Positions 10,085 through 18,212 of a stretch of 52,146 nt of DNA are shown in pieces. A program made the position numbers and the translations under genes. Within the stretch, counting starts at the first letter, position 1, and every line of letters begins with the position of its first letter. Origin of the DNA: JALZVT01 sp039029135 (GTDB lineage Bacteria; Pseudomonadota; Gammaproteobacteria; Pseudomonadales; Azotimanducaceae); assembly GCA_039029135.1 (NCBI GenBank), contig JBCCGT010000032.1, positions 1-52,146 of the forward strand, given 5' to 3'. Under the pieces are notes generated by a model. It did no database searches. It saw only the letters and a program-made list of their open reading frames with translations, and was not told the DNA's origin.

Positions 10085-10717
10085 ATGGCCAAGCGCTCGA
10101 AGAGCAGCGATCGCTGGCTGCAGCGCCAGCGTCGGGACGTGTTTGCCCGTAAGGCGCGAGAAGATGGCCTCACCTCCCGCGCGCACTTTAAGCTCGCGCA
10201 GTTGGACAAGCGTTTCAAGCTGCTGCGCCGCGGGCAGTGCGTGCTGGAACTGGGCGCGGCGCCCGGCGGCTGGTCGCGCTATGTCGCCGACCGCATCGAT
10301 CCGGGCGTGCTGGTGGCCGTCGATACCCGGCCCATCACTGCGCCGGGGTGGGTGGCGCGCATCGTCGGCGAGGCCGGTGAGGTCGATACCGACGCGGCGA
10401 TCGCGGCGGCGCTGCAAACGCGGCGCTGTGACCTTGTTTTCTCGGATATGGCCCCCAATATCAGTGGGGTGCGCGCTGCGGATCAGGCCGCCTCGATGGG
10501 GCTTGCCGATGTGGCGGCCCGCGCCGCCCTGAGCTGGCTGAAACCGGGCGGGGCGCTCGTGGTCAAACTGTTTCAGGGCGAGGGCGTGGACGACTGGCTG
10601 GCGCAGCGCCGCACCGAGTACGCCCGCGCCCGGCTGGTCAAACCCGCGGCCTCGCGCCCGGATTCGCGCGAGCTGTTTGCGGTGTGCCTGCAGCGCGGGA
10701 CCCGCGGCGGCGCGTGA
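10085..10717 (+). CDS. rlmE: 23S rRNA 2'-O-ribose U2552 methyltransferase
   Basis: RlmE (FtsJ/RrmJ) methylates the ribose of U2552 in the 23S A-loop, a late 50S maturation step. It has 210 residues. The SAM motif is VLELGAAPGGWSRY (about 53-66). The K-D-K-E catalytic tetrad is visible as K36 (SRAHFKL), D121 (FSDMAPN), K161 (VVKLFQG) and E196 (SRELFAV). It lies upstream of ftsH with a 240-bp gap, unlike the tight rrmJ-ftsH pair of enterobacteria. Its divergent neighbour yhbY also serves 50S assembly. Confidence 0.97.
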   Translation: MAKRSKSSDRWLQRQRRDVFARKAREDGLTSRAHFKLAQLDKRFKLLRRGQCVLELGAAPGGWSRYVADRIDPGVLVAVDTRPITAPGWVARIVGEAGEVDTDAAIAAALQTRRCDLVFSDMAPNISGVRAADQAASMGLADVAARAALSWLKPGGALVVKLFQGEGVDDWLAQRRTEYARARLVKPAASRPDSRELFAVCLQRGTRGGA

Positions 10718-10957
10718 ACGGCTTGCGACCTTACGGTCGTTCGGATCCGCGTGGACACGGAAACACTGCACAAGGACCGGCCCTGTGCTAATCGTTACTG
10801 GTGCGCGGCGGGCGTGTCGGCATAGGGACGGAACGTAGACCACCGGCAGCCTCACCGACCCCTGATGGTATAGTGAGGCGAGGGGTGGAGTAACCGAGAG
10901 CGAAGCCTCAGAACCATTCGGGGGCTTTCGGCACACTGTAGGCAAGAGGGTAAGCTC
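10718..10957 (+). other. rlmE-ftsH intergenic region with a possible promoter
   Basis: No gene is seen in these 240 bases. A TATAGT at 10869-10874 could be a -10 element, but no convincing -35 lies 16-18 bp upstream. A short GC hairpin just after the rlmE stop (CGACC-TTAC-GGTCG) is not followed by a T-run. The ftsH ribosome site GAGGG is at 10946-10950. A heat-shock (sigma32) promoter would be expected from E. coli ftsH, but I cannot identify one. Confidence 0.35.
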
Positions 10958-12898
10958 TTGAATGATATGGGTAAAAATCTCCTCGTTTGGCTCGTGATTG
11001 CCGCCGTGTTGTTGACGGTGTTCAACAACTTCGACGCCAAGAGTGAGCCTGAGACGGTGTCGTACTCGACGTTTCTGAACCTCGTCCGCTCCGGACGGGT
11101 CAGTCAGGTCGAGATCGACGACGAGGTGATCTACGGGCTGCAAAAGAACGGTTCCGGCGAATTTCAGGTCGTCCGACCGCCGCATCTGCCCGACACCAAG
11201 CTCATCGACGACCTGTACAACCACGAGGTCGAGATCAAGGGACTGCCGCGGCAGAAGCAGAGCATCTGGTCCCAGCTCCTGATCGCTAGCTTCCCGATAC
11301 TGATCATCATCGCCGTGTTCCTGCTGTTTATGCGGCAGATGCAGGGCGGCGGTGGCGGGCGCGGCGGGCCCATGGCCTTCGGTAAGTCGAAGGCGCGGCT
11401 GCTGTCAGAGGACCAGATCAAGACCACCTTTGCCGACGTCGCCGGGGTCGATGAGGCCAAGGAAGACGTGCAGGAGCTGGTCGAGTTTCTGCGCGACCCG
11501 AGCAAGTTTCAGCGGCTCGGCGGCCGCATCCCGCGCGGCATCCTGATGGTCGGGCAGCCCGGTACGGGTAAGACGCTGCTGGCCAAGGCGATCGCCGGCG
11601 AGGCCAAAGTGCCGTTCTTCTCTATCTCCGGCTCGGACTTCGTTGAGATGTTTGTTGGCGTGGGCGCCTCGCGCGTGCGTGACATGTTCGAGCAGGCAAA
11701 GAAGCAGGCGCCCTGCATCATCTTCATCGATGAGATCGACGCGGTCGGCCGCCATCGCGGTGCCGGTCTGGGCGGCGGACACGACGAGCGGGAGCAGACG
11801 CTGAACCAGTTGCTGGTCGAGATGGACGGCTTCGAGGCAAACGACGGCATCATCGTCATCGCGGCTACCAACCGTCCCGACGTGCTCGATCCCGCACTGC
11901 TGCGTCCGGGTCGCTTCGACCGTCAGGTCGTTGTCGGGCTGCCCGACATCCGCGGCCGCGAACAGATCCTCAAAGTGCACATGCGCAAGGTCCCTCTTGG
12001 CGACGACGTGGATGCCAGCATCATCGCGCGCGGCACTCCCGGGTTCTCCGGCGCGGACCTGGCCAATATCGTCAACGAGGCGGCGCTGTTCGCCGCGCGG
12101 GCGAGTAAGCGCCTGGTCGAGATGGAGGAGTTCGAGAAGGCCAAGGACAAGATCATGATGGGCGCCGAGCGCAAATCGATGGTCATGTCGGATAAAGAGA
12201 AGCGCAACACTGCCTATCACGAGGCGGGCCACGCGATCGTCGGGCGTCTCGTACCGGACCACGACCCGCTGTACAAGATTACGATCATCCCGCGCGGCCG
12301 AGCGCTTGGTGTGACCATGTTCCTGCCGGAAGAGGACCGCTACAGCCTCACGAAACAGGGCATACGCAGCCAGATTTGCAGCCTGTTTGGCGGGCGCATC
12401 GCCGAAGAGATGATTCTGGGCGCAGACAACGTCACGACGGGTGCATCGAACGACATCGAGCGGGCGACGGCGCTGGCTCGCAACATGGTCACCAAGTGGG
12501 GCCTGTCCGAAGAGCTCGGCCCGCTGATGTACGACGAGGACGACGGCGAAGTGTTCCTCGGCATGTCCGCGGGCGCCAAGCCGAAAGCCATCTCCGGTGA
12601 GACCGCTGCCGCCATCGACAAGGAGGTGCGCAGGATCATCGATGAGTGCTACGAGACCGCCGAAAAGCTGTTGCATGACAACATCGACAAGCTGCACGCG
12701 ATGGCCGAGGCGCTGATCGAATACGAAACGCTCAGCCCTGATCAGATCGATGACGTCATGGCCGGCGCCACGCCTAGGGCCCCCGACGACGATCCGCGGG
12801 GCGGCTTGGGCGGCACCTCGACGCCGTCGCGCGGCTCAGAGTCCGGCGCCGACGAACGGCCCGAACCGCCGATCGGCGGACCCGCCGAGGAAACCTGA
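10958..12898 (+). CDS. ftsH: ATP-dependent zinc metalloprotease FtsH
   Basis: FtsH is a membrane-anchored AAA+ protease that degrades misassembled membrane proteins and short-lived regulators. It has 646 residues. Two N-terminal transmembrane segments (about 8-25 and 100-125) flank a periplasmic domain. The AAA+ domain has Walker A VGQPGTGKTLLAKAIAGEA, the FVGVGASRVRD pore motif, Walker B CIIFIDEIDAVG, and the second region of homology ATNRPDVLDPALLRPGRFDR. The Zn site HEAGH lies near residue 420. The acidic, Gly/Ser/Pro-rich C-terminal tail is low-complexity. The start is taken as TTG at 10958 with GAGGG seven bases upstream; an ATG at 10967 gives nearly the same protein. folP follows 103 bp later. 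Confidence 0.97.
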   Translation: MNDMGKNLLVWLVIAAVLLTVFNNFDAKSEPETVSYSTFLNLVRSGRVSQVEIDDEVIYGLQKNGSGEFQVVRPPHLPDTKLIDDLYNHEVEIKGLPRQKQSIWSQLLIASFPILIIIAVFLLFMRQMQGGGGGRGGPMAFGKSKARLLSEDQIKTTFADVAGVDEAKEDVQELVEFLRDPSKFQRLGGRIPRGILMVGQPGTGKTLLAKAIAGEAKVPFFSISGSDFVEMFVGVGASRVRDMFEQAKKQAPCIIFIDEIDAVGRHRGAGLGGGHDEREQTLNQLLVEMDGFEANDGIIVIAATNRPDVLDPALLRPGRFDRQVVVGLPDIRGREQILKVHMRKVPLGDDVDASIIARGTPGFSGADLANIVNEAALFAARASKRLVEMEEFEKAKDKIMMGAERKSMVMSDKEKRNTAYHEAGHAIVGRLVPDHDPLYKITIIPRGRALGVTMFLPEEDRYSLTKQGIRSQICSLFGGRIAEEMILGADNVTTGASNDIERATALARNMVTKWGLSEELGPLMYDEDDGEVFLGMSAGAKPKAISGETAAAIDKEVRRIIDECYETAEKLLHDNIDKLHAMAEALIEYETLSPDQIDDVMAGATPRAPDDDPRGGLGGTSTPSRGSESGADERPEPPIGGPAEET

Positions 12899-13001
12899 GC
12901 GTTTCTTGCCGAGCTGGCCGGCCGCCCGGTGGCGCAGACGCTGAGGCGCACTGCAACGCGGCGGCCGGGCCGAAAGCCGCACCTTCCCGCATCGCCCTGA
13001 C

Positions 13002-13877
13002 GTGAACACCGTGCTGCGCTGCCGTGACCGCGAGCTGAGCCTCGAGGTTCCGCGGGTCATGGGGATTCTTAACATCACACCCGATTCGTTCTCTGATGGG
13101 GGGCGGCTCATGGGCCGCGCCGACGAGGCGGTGTGGACCCTGCCGGACATCGACAAAGTTCTGCGCACCGGTCAGGCCATGCTGGAGGCGGGGGCGAGCA
13201 TTCTCGACGTCGGCGGCGAGTCCACGCGCCCCGGCGCGCAGCCGGTGCCCGCAGGGCGCGAGTGTGAGCGTGTGATTCCGGTCGTAGAAGCCCTGCGCCG
13301 GCTCGATACCATTGTGTCGGTCGATACCAGCTCACCGCTGGTTGCCCGGGAGGCCATCGCTGCAGGCGCGCATCTGATCAACGATGTGCGCGCGCTGCAG
13401 GCACCCGGAATGATCGACGCTGTGATCGAGAGCGACGTGGCGGTGTGCGTCATGCACATGCTCGGCGATCCCCGTACGATGCAGGAGTGCCCGCACTACG
13501 AAGACGTGCTGCTTGAGGTACGCACGTTTCTGGCAGAGCGGGTACGTAGGTGTCGCACTGCGGGGATAGCGTCCGAGCGGATCGCGGTCGACCCGGGCTT
13601 CGGCTTTGGTAAGACTCTCGATCACAATCTTGAATTGCTGCGGCGGTTGCCTGAGTTGACCGCCGATGACGCGCTGACGGGGCTGCCCGTGCTGGTGGGT
13701 CTGTCGCGCAAGGGCATGATCGGACTGGTGACCGATTTACCCCTCGAAGAGCGCGATCCGCCGAGTGCGGTTGCCGCCGCGCTGGCGATGACAAACGGCG
13801 CGCGCATCGTGCGCGCCCACAACGTCGGCCAGACCTGTGCGGCGCTGAAGATCGTGCGGGCGCTCGGACTCGCTTAG
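13002..13877 (+). CDS. folP: Dihydropteroate synthase
   Basis: FolP joins p-aminobenzoate to the pterin pyrophosphate in folate synthesis and is the sulfonamide target. Signatures present are VMGILNITPDSFSDGG, ILDVGGESTRPGA, the SVDTSSP strand, CVMHMLGDPRTMQ, VDPGFGFGKTLDHN and LVGLSRKGMIG. The GTG at 13002 begins the protein. After SDGG, this copy has about nine residues more than E. coli (around residues 36-50, LMGRADEAVWTLPDID) in the loop that closes over the active site in the family. It sits between ftsH and glmM, as in most gammaproteobacteria. folK, the preceding folate step, is missing from its usual neighbourhood in this window. Confidence 0.96.
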   Translation: MNTVLRCRDRELSLEVPRVMGILNITPDSFSDGGRLMGRADEAVWTLPDIDKVLRTGQAMLEAGASILDVGGESTRPGAQPVPAGRECERVIPVVEALRRLDTIVSVDTSSPLVAREAIAAGAHLINDVRALQAPGMIDAVIESDVAVCVMHMLGDPRTMQECPHYEDVLLEVRTFLAERVRRCRTAGIASERIAVDPGFGFGKTLDHNLELLRRLPELTADDALTGLPVLVGLSRKGMIGLVTDLPLEERDPPSAVAAALAMTNGARIVRAHNVGQTCAALKIVRALGLA

Positions 13878-13924
13878 CCAACGCCGGCCGCCGGCAGGGC
13901 GTGCAGGAAACAGGAAGGACACTC

Positions 13925-15301
13925 ATGGCAAAGCGCAGATACTTCGGTACGGACGGCATTCGCGGGCGGGTCGGGGAGCACCCCATCACGCCAGACTTCT
14001 GCCTGCGCCTCGGCTGGGCGGTGGGCAAGGTGTTTTCCTCCAACGCCGCGGGCAAGGTACTGATCGGCAAGGACACCCGTATCTCGGGCTATATGCTGGA
14101 GTCGGTTCTGGAAGCCGGCCTGTCCTCTGCCGGCGCAGACGTGTCTCTGCTCGGACCCATGCCGACGCCGGCGGTCGCCTACCTGACGCGCACGCTGCGC
14201 GCCGATGCCGGCATCGTGATCTCGGCGTCTCACAATGGCTACTCCGACAACGGCATCAAGTTTTTCGACAGCCAGGGCAACAAGCTGGCAGACGAGACGG
14301 AACTCGCGATCGAGGCGCAGATCGATCGAGAGATCGTGTGCGTGGATTCGGAGCGCCTGGGTCGCGCCGATCGCATGCCGGATGCCCAGGGCCGCTATAT
14401 CGAGTTTTGCAAAGCGACGGTCGATCGCAGCGTGCGACTGAAGGGTGTGCGTGTGGTGCTGGACTGCGCGCACGGGGCGACCTATCACGTGGCGCCCGGC
14501 GTCTTCGAGGAGCTGGGCGCCGACGTCTTCGTGATCGGCAATGAGCCCAACGGCATCAACATCAACGACGGCTATGGTTCGACCTATCCGCAAAACCTGG
14601 CGGACAAGGTGCTGGAGCTGCGGGCCGATATCGGCATCGCGTTCGACGGCGACGGTGATCGTGTCGCGATGGTCGATCACACCGGTCAGGTCGTTGACGG
14701 CGACGAACTGCTGTACATCATCGCCCGACACCGCAAGGAGACGGGCACGCTCGGCGGCGGCGTGGTCGGTACGGTGATGAGCAATCTAGGACTTGAGCAG
14801 GCGCTCACCGGTATGGGCATCGCCTTCGAGCGCGCGGCCGTCGGCGATCGCTACGTCAAGGAAGCGCTGTCCGCCAAGCGCTGGCAGATCGGCGGTGAGT
14901 CGTCCGGACACATCATCTGCCTCGATCTCGCGTCGACGGGCGACGGCATCGTCGCAGCGCTGCAGGTGCTGTTGCCGATGATTCAGCAGGGCAGCAGCCT
15001 CGCCGACCTGCGTTCTGGCATGACCAAGCTGCCGCAGACGATGAAGAACGTCTCGGTCGCGAATCCCGGCGAGATCGCCACGTCCGAGGTCGTCGCCAGG
15101 GCGGTCGCGGCGGTCGAGGCGGAGCTGGGCGATCGCGGCCGCGTGCTGCTGCGACCGTCGGGCACCGAGCCGGTGGTGCGCGTGATGGTCGAGGGCGAAG
15201 ATCCGCTGGAGGTAGATGCGCTCTGCGATCGCCTGGTGGGTGACGTCAAGCAGGCGGCGCGCAAAGCTGGCCCCCAGCCGCTTGCGGCGTCCGGTGAATA
15301 G
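13925..15301 (+). CDS. glmM: Phosphoglucosamine mutase
   Basis: GlmM interconverts glucosamine-6-phosphate and glucosamine-1-phosphate on the route to UDP-GlcNAc, peptidoglycan and LPS. The ATG at 13925 (MAKRRYFGTDGIRG) follows AGGAAGGA; the upstream in-frame start is not supported. It has 458 residues. The phosphoserine is S102 in GIVISASHNGYSDNG (the common SHNP is SHNG here). The metal loop is AFDGDGDR, the sugar-binding loop GGESSGH, and the phosphate-binding loop RPSGTEP. The last codons (PLAASGE and the TAG) form the first copy of a five-fold 24-bp tandem repeat, so the exact C-terminus is a repeat product. Confidence 0.96.
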   Translation: MAKRRYFGTDGIRGRVGEHPITPDFCLRLGWAVGKVFSSNAAGKVLIGKDTRISGYMLESVLEAGLSSAGADVSLLGPMPTPAVAYLTRTLRADAGIVISASHNGYSDNGIKFFDSQGNKLADETELAIEAQIDREIVCVDSERLGRADRMPDAQGRYIEFCKATVDRSVRLKGVRVVLDCAHGATYHVAPGVFEELGADVFVIGNEPNGININDGYGSTYPQNLADKVLELRADIGIAFDGDGDRVAMVDHTGQVVDGDELLYIIARHRKETGTLGGGVVGTVMSNLGLEQALTGMGIAFERAAVGDRYVKEALSAKRWQIGGESSGHIICLDLASTGDGIVAALQVLLPMIQQGSSLADLRSGMTKLPQTMKNVSVANPGEIATSEVVARAVAAVEAELGDRGRVLLRPSGTEPVVRVMVEGEDPLEVDALCDRLVGDVKQAARKAGPQPLAASGE

Positions 15302-15398
15302 ACGCTTGCGGCGTCCGGCGAATAGACGCTTGCGGCGTCCGGTGAATAGACGCTTGCGGCGTCCGGTAAATAGACGCTTGCGGCGTCCGGTGAACAGC
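15279..15398 (+). repeat. Five tandem copies of a 24-bp repeat spanning the glmM stop codon
   Basis: Units start at 15279, 15303, 15327, 15351 and 15375 and are nearly identical (core CGCTTGCGGCGTCCGG). Because 24 is a multiple of three, each unit in the glmM frame reads LAASG(E/K) then TAG; only the fifth copy lacks the stop (CAG). The unit contains glmM's own terminal codons and stop, so the array arose by duplicating the 3' end of the gene. It is direct, without spacers, and so not a CRISPR. Confidence 0.93.
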
Positions 15399-15492
15399 CA
15401 CACACAGAGTCCATAAACCGCGTCTAGCGGCGCCGAGCAACGAGGTACCGCAGCGTTCACGGAGCGGCACACACCCTGGGGAGGGTATCGGT

Positions 15493-16248
15493 ATGAACAA
15501 GTTGGTCGTGGCCGGTAACTGGAAGATGCACGGCGATCGCGCCTTCGTCGCGGACTTTGCCGCGCGGCTGCGCGCCGAGCTGCGGGATCGCCCGGTCAGC
15601 ACCGAGCTGATGATCTTTCCTCCCGCTGGCTTCCTCTCTCACGCGAGCGACGCGTTCGCCGGACTCGCCGGCGTCGGCGCCCAGAACCTGCACGCCGCTG
15701 CGTCGGGAGCGTTCACGGGTGAGCTGAGCGTCGCCATGGCATGCGATCTTGGCGCGACGCTCGCGTTGGTGGGTCACTCGGAGCGTCGCAGCCTGTTCCA
15801 TGAAACCGATGCCGACTGCGCAGCCAAGGTTGGCGCTGCCTCGACTGCGGGTTTGCAGCCGGTTCTCTGTGTCGGCGAGACGCTGGACGAGCGGCGCGGC
15901 GGCCAGGCGCGCGAGCGCGTGCTGGCTCAGCTCGACGCGGTGCTGTCGGTCGAGGGCACCGCGTGGCTCGAATCGGGCGGGCTGATCGCCTACGAACCTG
16001 TCTGGGCCATCGGCACCGGCGAAACCGCGACGCCCGAACAGGCGCAGGAGATGCACGCCGTCATCCGTCAGCGGCTCGCCGAAGCCATGGGCGAGGGGGC
16101 GGCCGGTGTGAGGCTGCTGTACGGCGGCAGCGTTGGTCCGGACACCGCCGCGGCGTTGTTTGCGCAGCCAGATGTTGACGGTGGCCTCGTCGGCGGCGCG
16201 TCGCTGTCCGTCGAGAAATTTGTGGCGATTGCGCGCGCGGTTGGATAG
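15493..16248 (+). CDS. tpiA: Triosephosphate isomerase
   Basis: TpiA interconverts dihydroxyacetone phosphate and glyceraldehyde-3-phosphate in glycolysis and gluconeogenesis. It has 251 residues. Catalytic residues are visible: N9 and K11 (GNWKMHG), H95 (VGHSERR) and E168 (AYEPVWAIGTG), with the phosphate-binding LLYGGSVGPD and GGLVGGASL near the C-terminus. The ATG at 15493 has GGGAGGG seven bases upstream. The gene sits between glmM and secG, the order found in pseudomonads. Confidence 0.97.
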   Translation: MNKLVVAGNWKMHGDRAFVADFAARLRAELRDRPVSTELMIFPPAGFLSHASDAFAGLAGVGAQNLHAAASGAFTGELSVAMACDLGATLALVGHSERRSLFHETDADCAAKVGAASTAGLQPVLCVGETLDERRGGQARERVLAQLDAVLSVEGTAWLESGGLIAYEPVWAIGTGETATPEQAQEMHAVIRQRLAEAMGEGAAGVRLLYGGSVGPDTAAALFAQPDVDGGLVGGASLSVEKFVAIARAVG

Positions 16249-16407
16249 TCTTCGCACCCCGCCGCGTGACGGCGGCAGTGACTCGAGGCGTTGTGGCTGA
16301 GCGCGGTCTATGCGGGCGCGACTTCTGCGATGTCGGTTTGCAACGGCGGCTTCATTTGCCATAAAAGCTGCATCTGAACAGCCGCATCGTAACCGTCCTT
16401 ATATAGC

Positions 16408-16431
16408 CTCATGTGTAGTCTCATGTGTAGT
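16408..16431 (+). repeat. Two tandem copies of a 12-bp repeat upstream of secG
   Basis: CTCATGTGTAGT occurs at 16408-16419 and 16420-16431, followed by a partial third copy (CTCA). It lies in the 225-bp tpiA-secG gap, about 43 bp before the secG ATG, and could overlap a promoter or leader. No function is evident. Confidence 0.7.
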
Positions 16432-16473
16432 CTCACTCGGTAAACGGCGGCGCTGCGCCGCGTAGTTGGCACG

Positions 16474-16908
16474 ATGGAAAATTTAGAGAATATTCTGCTG
16501 GCCCTGCTGGTCGTCGATGCGATCGCCCTGGTCGTTCTGGTGCTCCTGCAGCAGGGACGCGGCGCGGATGTCGGTGCGGCGTTCGGCGGTGGTGCGTCCA
16601 ATACGATGTTCGGCAGCGGTGGGTCCGGTTCGTTCCTCGTCAAGCTGACGACCTGGCTCACAATCGGTTTCTTCGGTATCTCGTTTGGTCTCGCCTATAG
16701 CGCCAAGCAGCGCTCTGGGGCGTTGCCGGACGCGGGCATTCCGACCATTAGCGCGCCGGCCTCCGGGCTCGATTTTGATGCCGCTGTGGACGATGCGGCG
16801 GCCGAAATCGTTCCGCAGGTCGAGGACGCCGAGGAGACCGCCGGGGCAATCGCGGAGGAGTTGACTGACGAGGCGGAAGCTGTAGATTCCGACATCCCGG
16901 ACGTCTAG
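16474..16908 (+). CDS. secG: Preprotein translocase subunit SecG
   Basis: SecG is the small auxiliary subunit of the SecYEG channel. It has 144 residues. There are two transmembrane helices (about residues 6-26 and 54-74) around the conserved cytoplasmic loop QQGRGADVGAAFGGGASNTMFGSGGSGSFL. The C-terminal about 65 residues are acidic and Ala-rich (many EEAE/DAAD runs), an extension common in gammaproteobacterial SecG. It is directly followed by tRNA-Leu, as in E. coli and Pseudomonas. Confidence 0.95.
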   Translation: MENLENILLALLVVDAIALVVLVLLQQGRGADVGAAFGGGASNTMFGSGGSGSFLVKLTTWLTIGFFGISFGLAYSAKQRSGALPDAGIPTISAPASGLDFDAAVDDAAAEIVPQVEDAEETAGAIAEELTDEAEAVDSDIPDV

Positions 16909-16941
16909 GGGACCGGCGTTCGATCCTCACAGCAAAACAAT

Positions 16942-17028
16942 GCCGAAGTGGTGGAATTGGTAGACACGCTATCTTGAGGGGGTAGTGGGCGAAAGCCCGT
17001 GCGAGTTCAAGTCTCGCCTTCGGCACCA
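16942..17028 (+). tRNA. leuU: tRNA-Leu (anticodon GAG)
   Basis: This is an 87-nt class II tRNA with an encoded CCA end. The acceptor GCCGAAG pairs with CTTCGGC, the anticodon stem CTATC/GGTAG surrounds a TTGAGGG loop with anticodon GAG, a long variable arm (GGGC-GAAA-GCCC) follows, and the T-loop is TTCAAGT. Placement directly downstream of secG matches leuU of E. coli and supports the isotype call. Confidence 0.96.
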
Positions 17029-17227
17029 ATCCTGTTTCTGTCCGTTTCCCGCGTCCACGTTCTTGGCAGCGGCGCTATCCAATACCTTGCGGGCTAGCGC
17101 GGGCCGCGGTCGGGATCGGTCCGCGCTGGACGCGGGCTGTGGGCAGCCCGACCCGATTGTCCAGTCTGGTCGGATGGTATAAGCGTTGCCAGCCGCGAAA
17201 TGTGTCCTTATAATCCGCGGTCGCTGA

Positions 17228-17304
<77 letters not shown>

Positions 17305-17708
17305 TCGTTGAAGGCGTCTTAGGGCCGCTTGGCTCAAAGGCGTCGGCGCCGTTTGGGCGCCCGGGCAAAGGCCCCCTACGGTTTCAGTAGCGGGGCCTTT
17401 CTTTGTCTTCGGGGTTTCGCAGGGACCTTTAGTCCCTAGTCACCGGAGGCGAGCGCCCGATAGGTTGTCGGGCGGCTGCGGTCGCCATTGAGGCGCTCGA
17501 TGGTCGGCCCAGTCAGTCGACTGTGCGTCCCGATATCGACGCGTGGTCAGGGTGGTCCGCCGCATCGGCCGGGCTGCCGCCGTTCGACCGGGGCGCGCCG
17601 CCCCGCAGTTTCAAGTTGGTCAGCCGGTCCCGGTAGGGGCGCATCGTTCGGGTCGCATCGGGCGCTAGCCCCTGACCCCACGGTTTTTTAACAGGTAGTC
17701 CTGGCACA
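17305..17708 (+). other. Untranslated leader region between tRNA-fMet and rimP
   Basis: No credible gene lies in these 404 bases. They hold the terminator listed at 17367-17410, a small hairpin at 17421-17437 (AGGGAC/GTCCCT, loop CTTTA), and near rimP a GGGC-GCTA-GCCC hairpin (17660-17671) followed about 11 bases later by a T-run (17683-17689). The last pair could be a weak attenuator in the leader of the rimP-nusA operon, consistent with NusA autoregulation known in E. coli, but the spacing is not canonical. Confidence 0.4.
17367..17410 (+). terminator. Rho-independent terminator downstream of tRNA-fMet
   Basis: A long GC-rich stem, AAAGGCCCC...GGGGCCTTT, extended inside by CTAC/GTAG around the loop GGTTTCA, is followed by CTTTGTCTT. 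It lies 62 bases after the tRNA and would separate tRNA transcription from the rimP operon, or act as a read-through attenuator. Confidence 0.85.
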
Positions 17709-18212
17709 TTGAACAGGCGTGAACGACAGATAGAAGAATTGCTGCAGCCGTCGGTAGCCGCGGCGGGCCTGCGCCTATGGGGCCTGCAGTATCTTCGCGG
17801 CGGCAAGCTACCGACGCTGCGGGTCTTTATCGACGCGCCGGGTGCGGATGAGCACGTCAGCGTCGACGACTGCGAGCGCGTTAGCCGGGAGATCAGCGTC
17901 TTGCTCGACGTCGAAGAAGTCATACCCGGCGACTACACGCTGGAGGTCAGCTCGCCCGGAATGGATCGGCAGCTGTTTCATGCGGCCCAGTACGCGGAAA
18001 TGATCGGCGAGGTACTGGACGTGCGGCTGAACTACGCATTCGAAGGTCGCAAGAAGTTTGTAGGTCTGTTGGTCGGTGTAGAGCAGGACGAGGCCGTCCT
18101 GCAGATCGATCAGGAAGAATTTGTATTGCCCATTGAACTCATTCAAAGGGCGCGGGTGGTACCGCAGTTCGATGGCATCGAGCGGGGCGGGCAACGGGAA
18201 GCGAGCAAATGA
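17709..18212 (+). CDS. rimP: Ribosome maturation factor RimP
   Basis: RimP assists late maturation of the 30S subunit. It has 167 residues. The N-terminal domain contains LWGLQYLRGGKLPTLRVFID and CERVSREISVLLDVEE; YTLEVSSPGMDRQL is the family signature; the C-terminal Sm-like beta domain follows. The TTG at 17709 is the only in-frame start close to the conserved N-terminus; its ribosome site is weak. The 3' end overlaps nusA (ATGA), indicating translational coupling in the conserved rimP-nusA-infB operon. Confidence 0.94.
   Translation: MNRRERQIEELLQPSVAAAGLRLWGLQYLRGGKLPTLRVFIDAPGADEHVSVDDCERVSREISVLLDVEEVIPGDYTLEVSSPGMDRQLFHAAQYAEMIGEVLDVRLNYAFEGRKKFVGLLVGVEQDEAVLQIDQEEFVLPIELIQRARVVPQFDGIERGGQREASK

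Noticed and set aside
15279..15398. CRISPR array at the glmM 3' end
   Set aside because: The 24-bp units are directly adjacent with no spacers and derive from glmM coding sequence. It is a tandem duplication.
17488..17691. A 67-codon frame upstream of rimP
   Set aside because: No ribosome site, Arg/Pro/Gly-rich GC-driven composition and no family resemblance. The region looks like an RNA leader.
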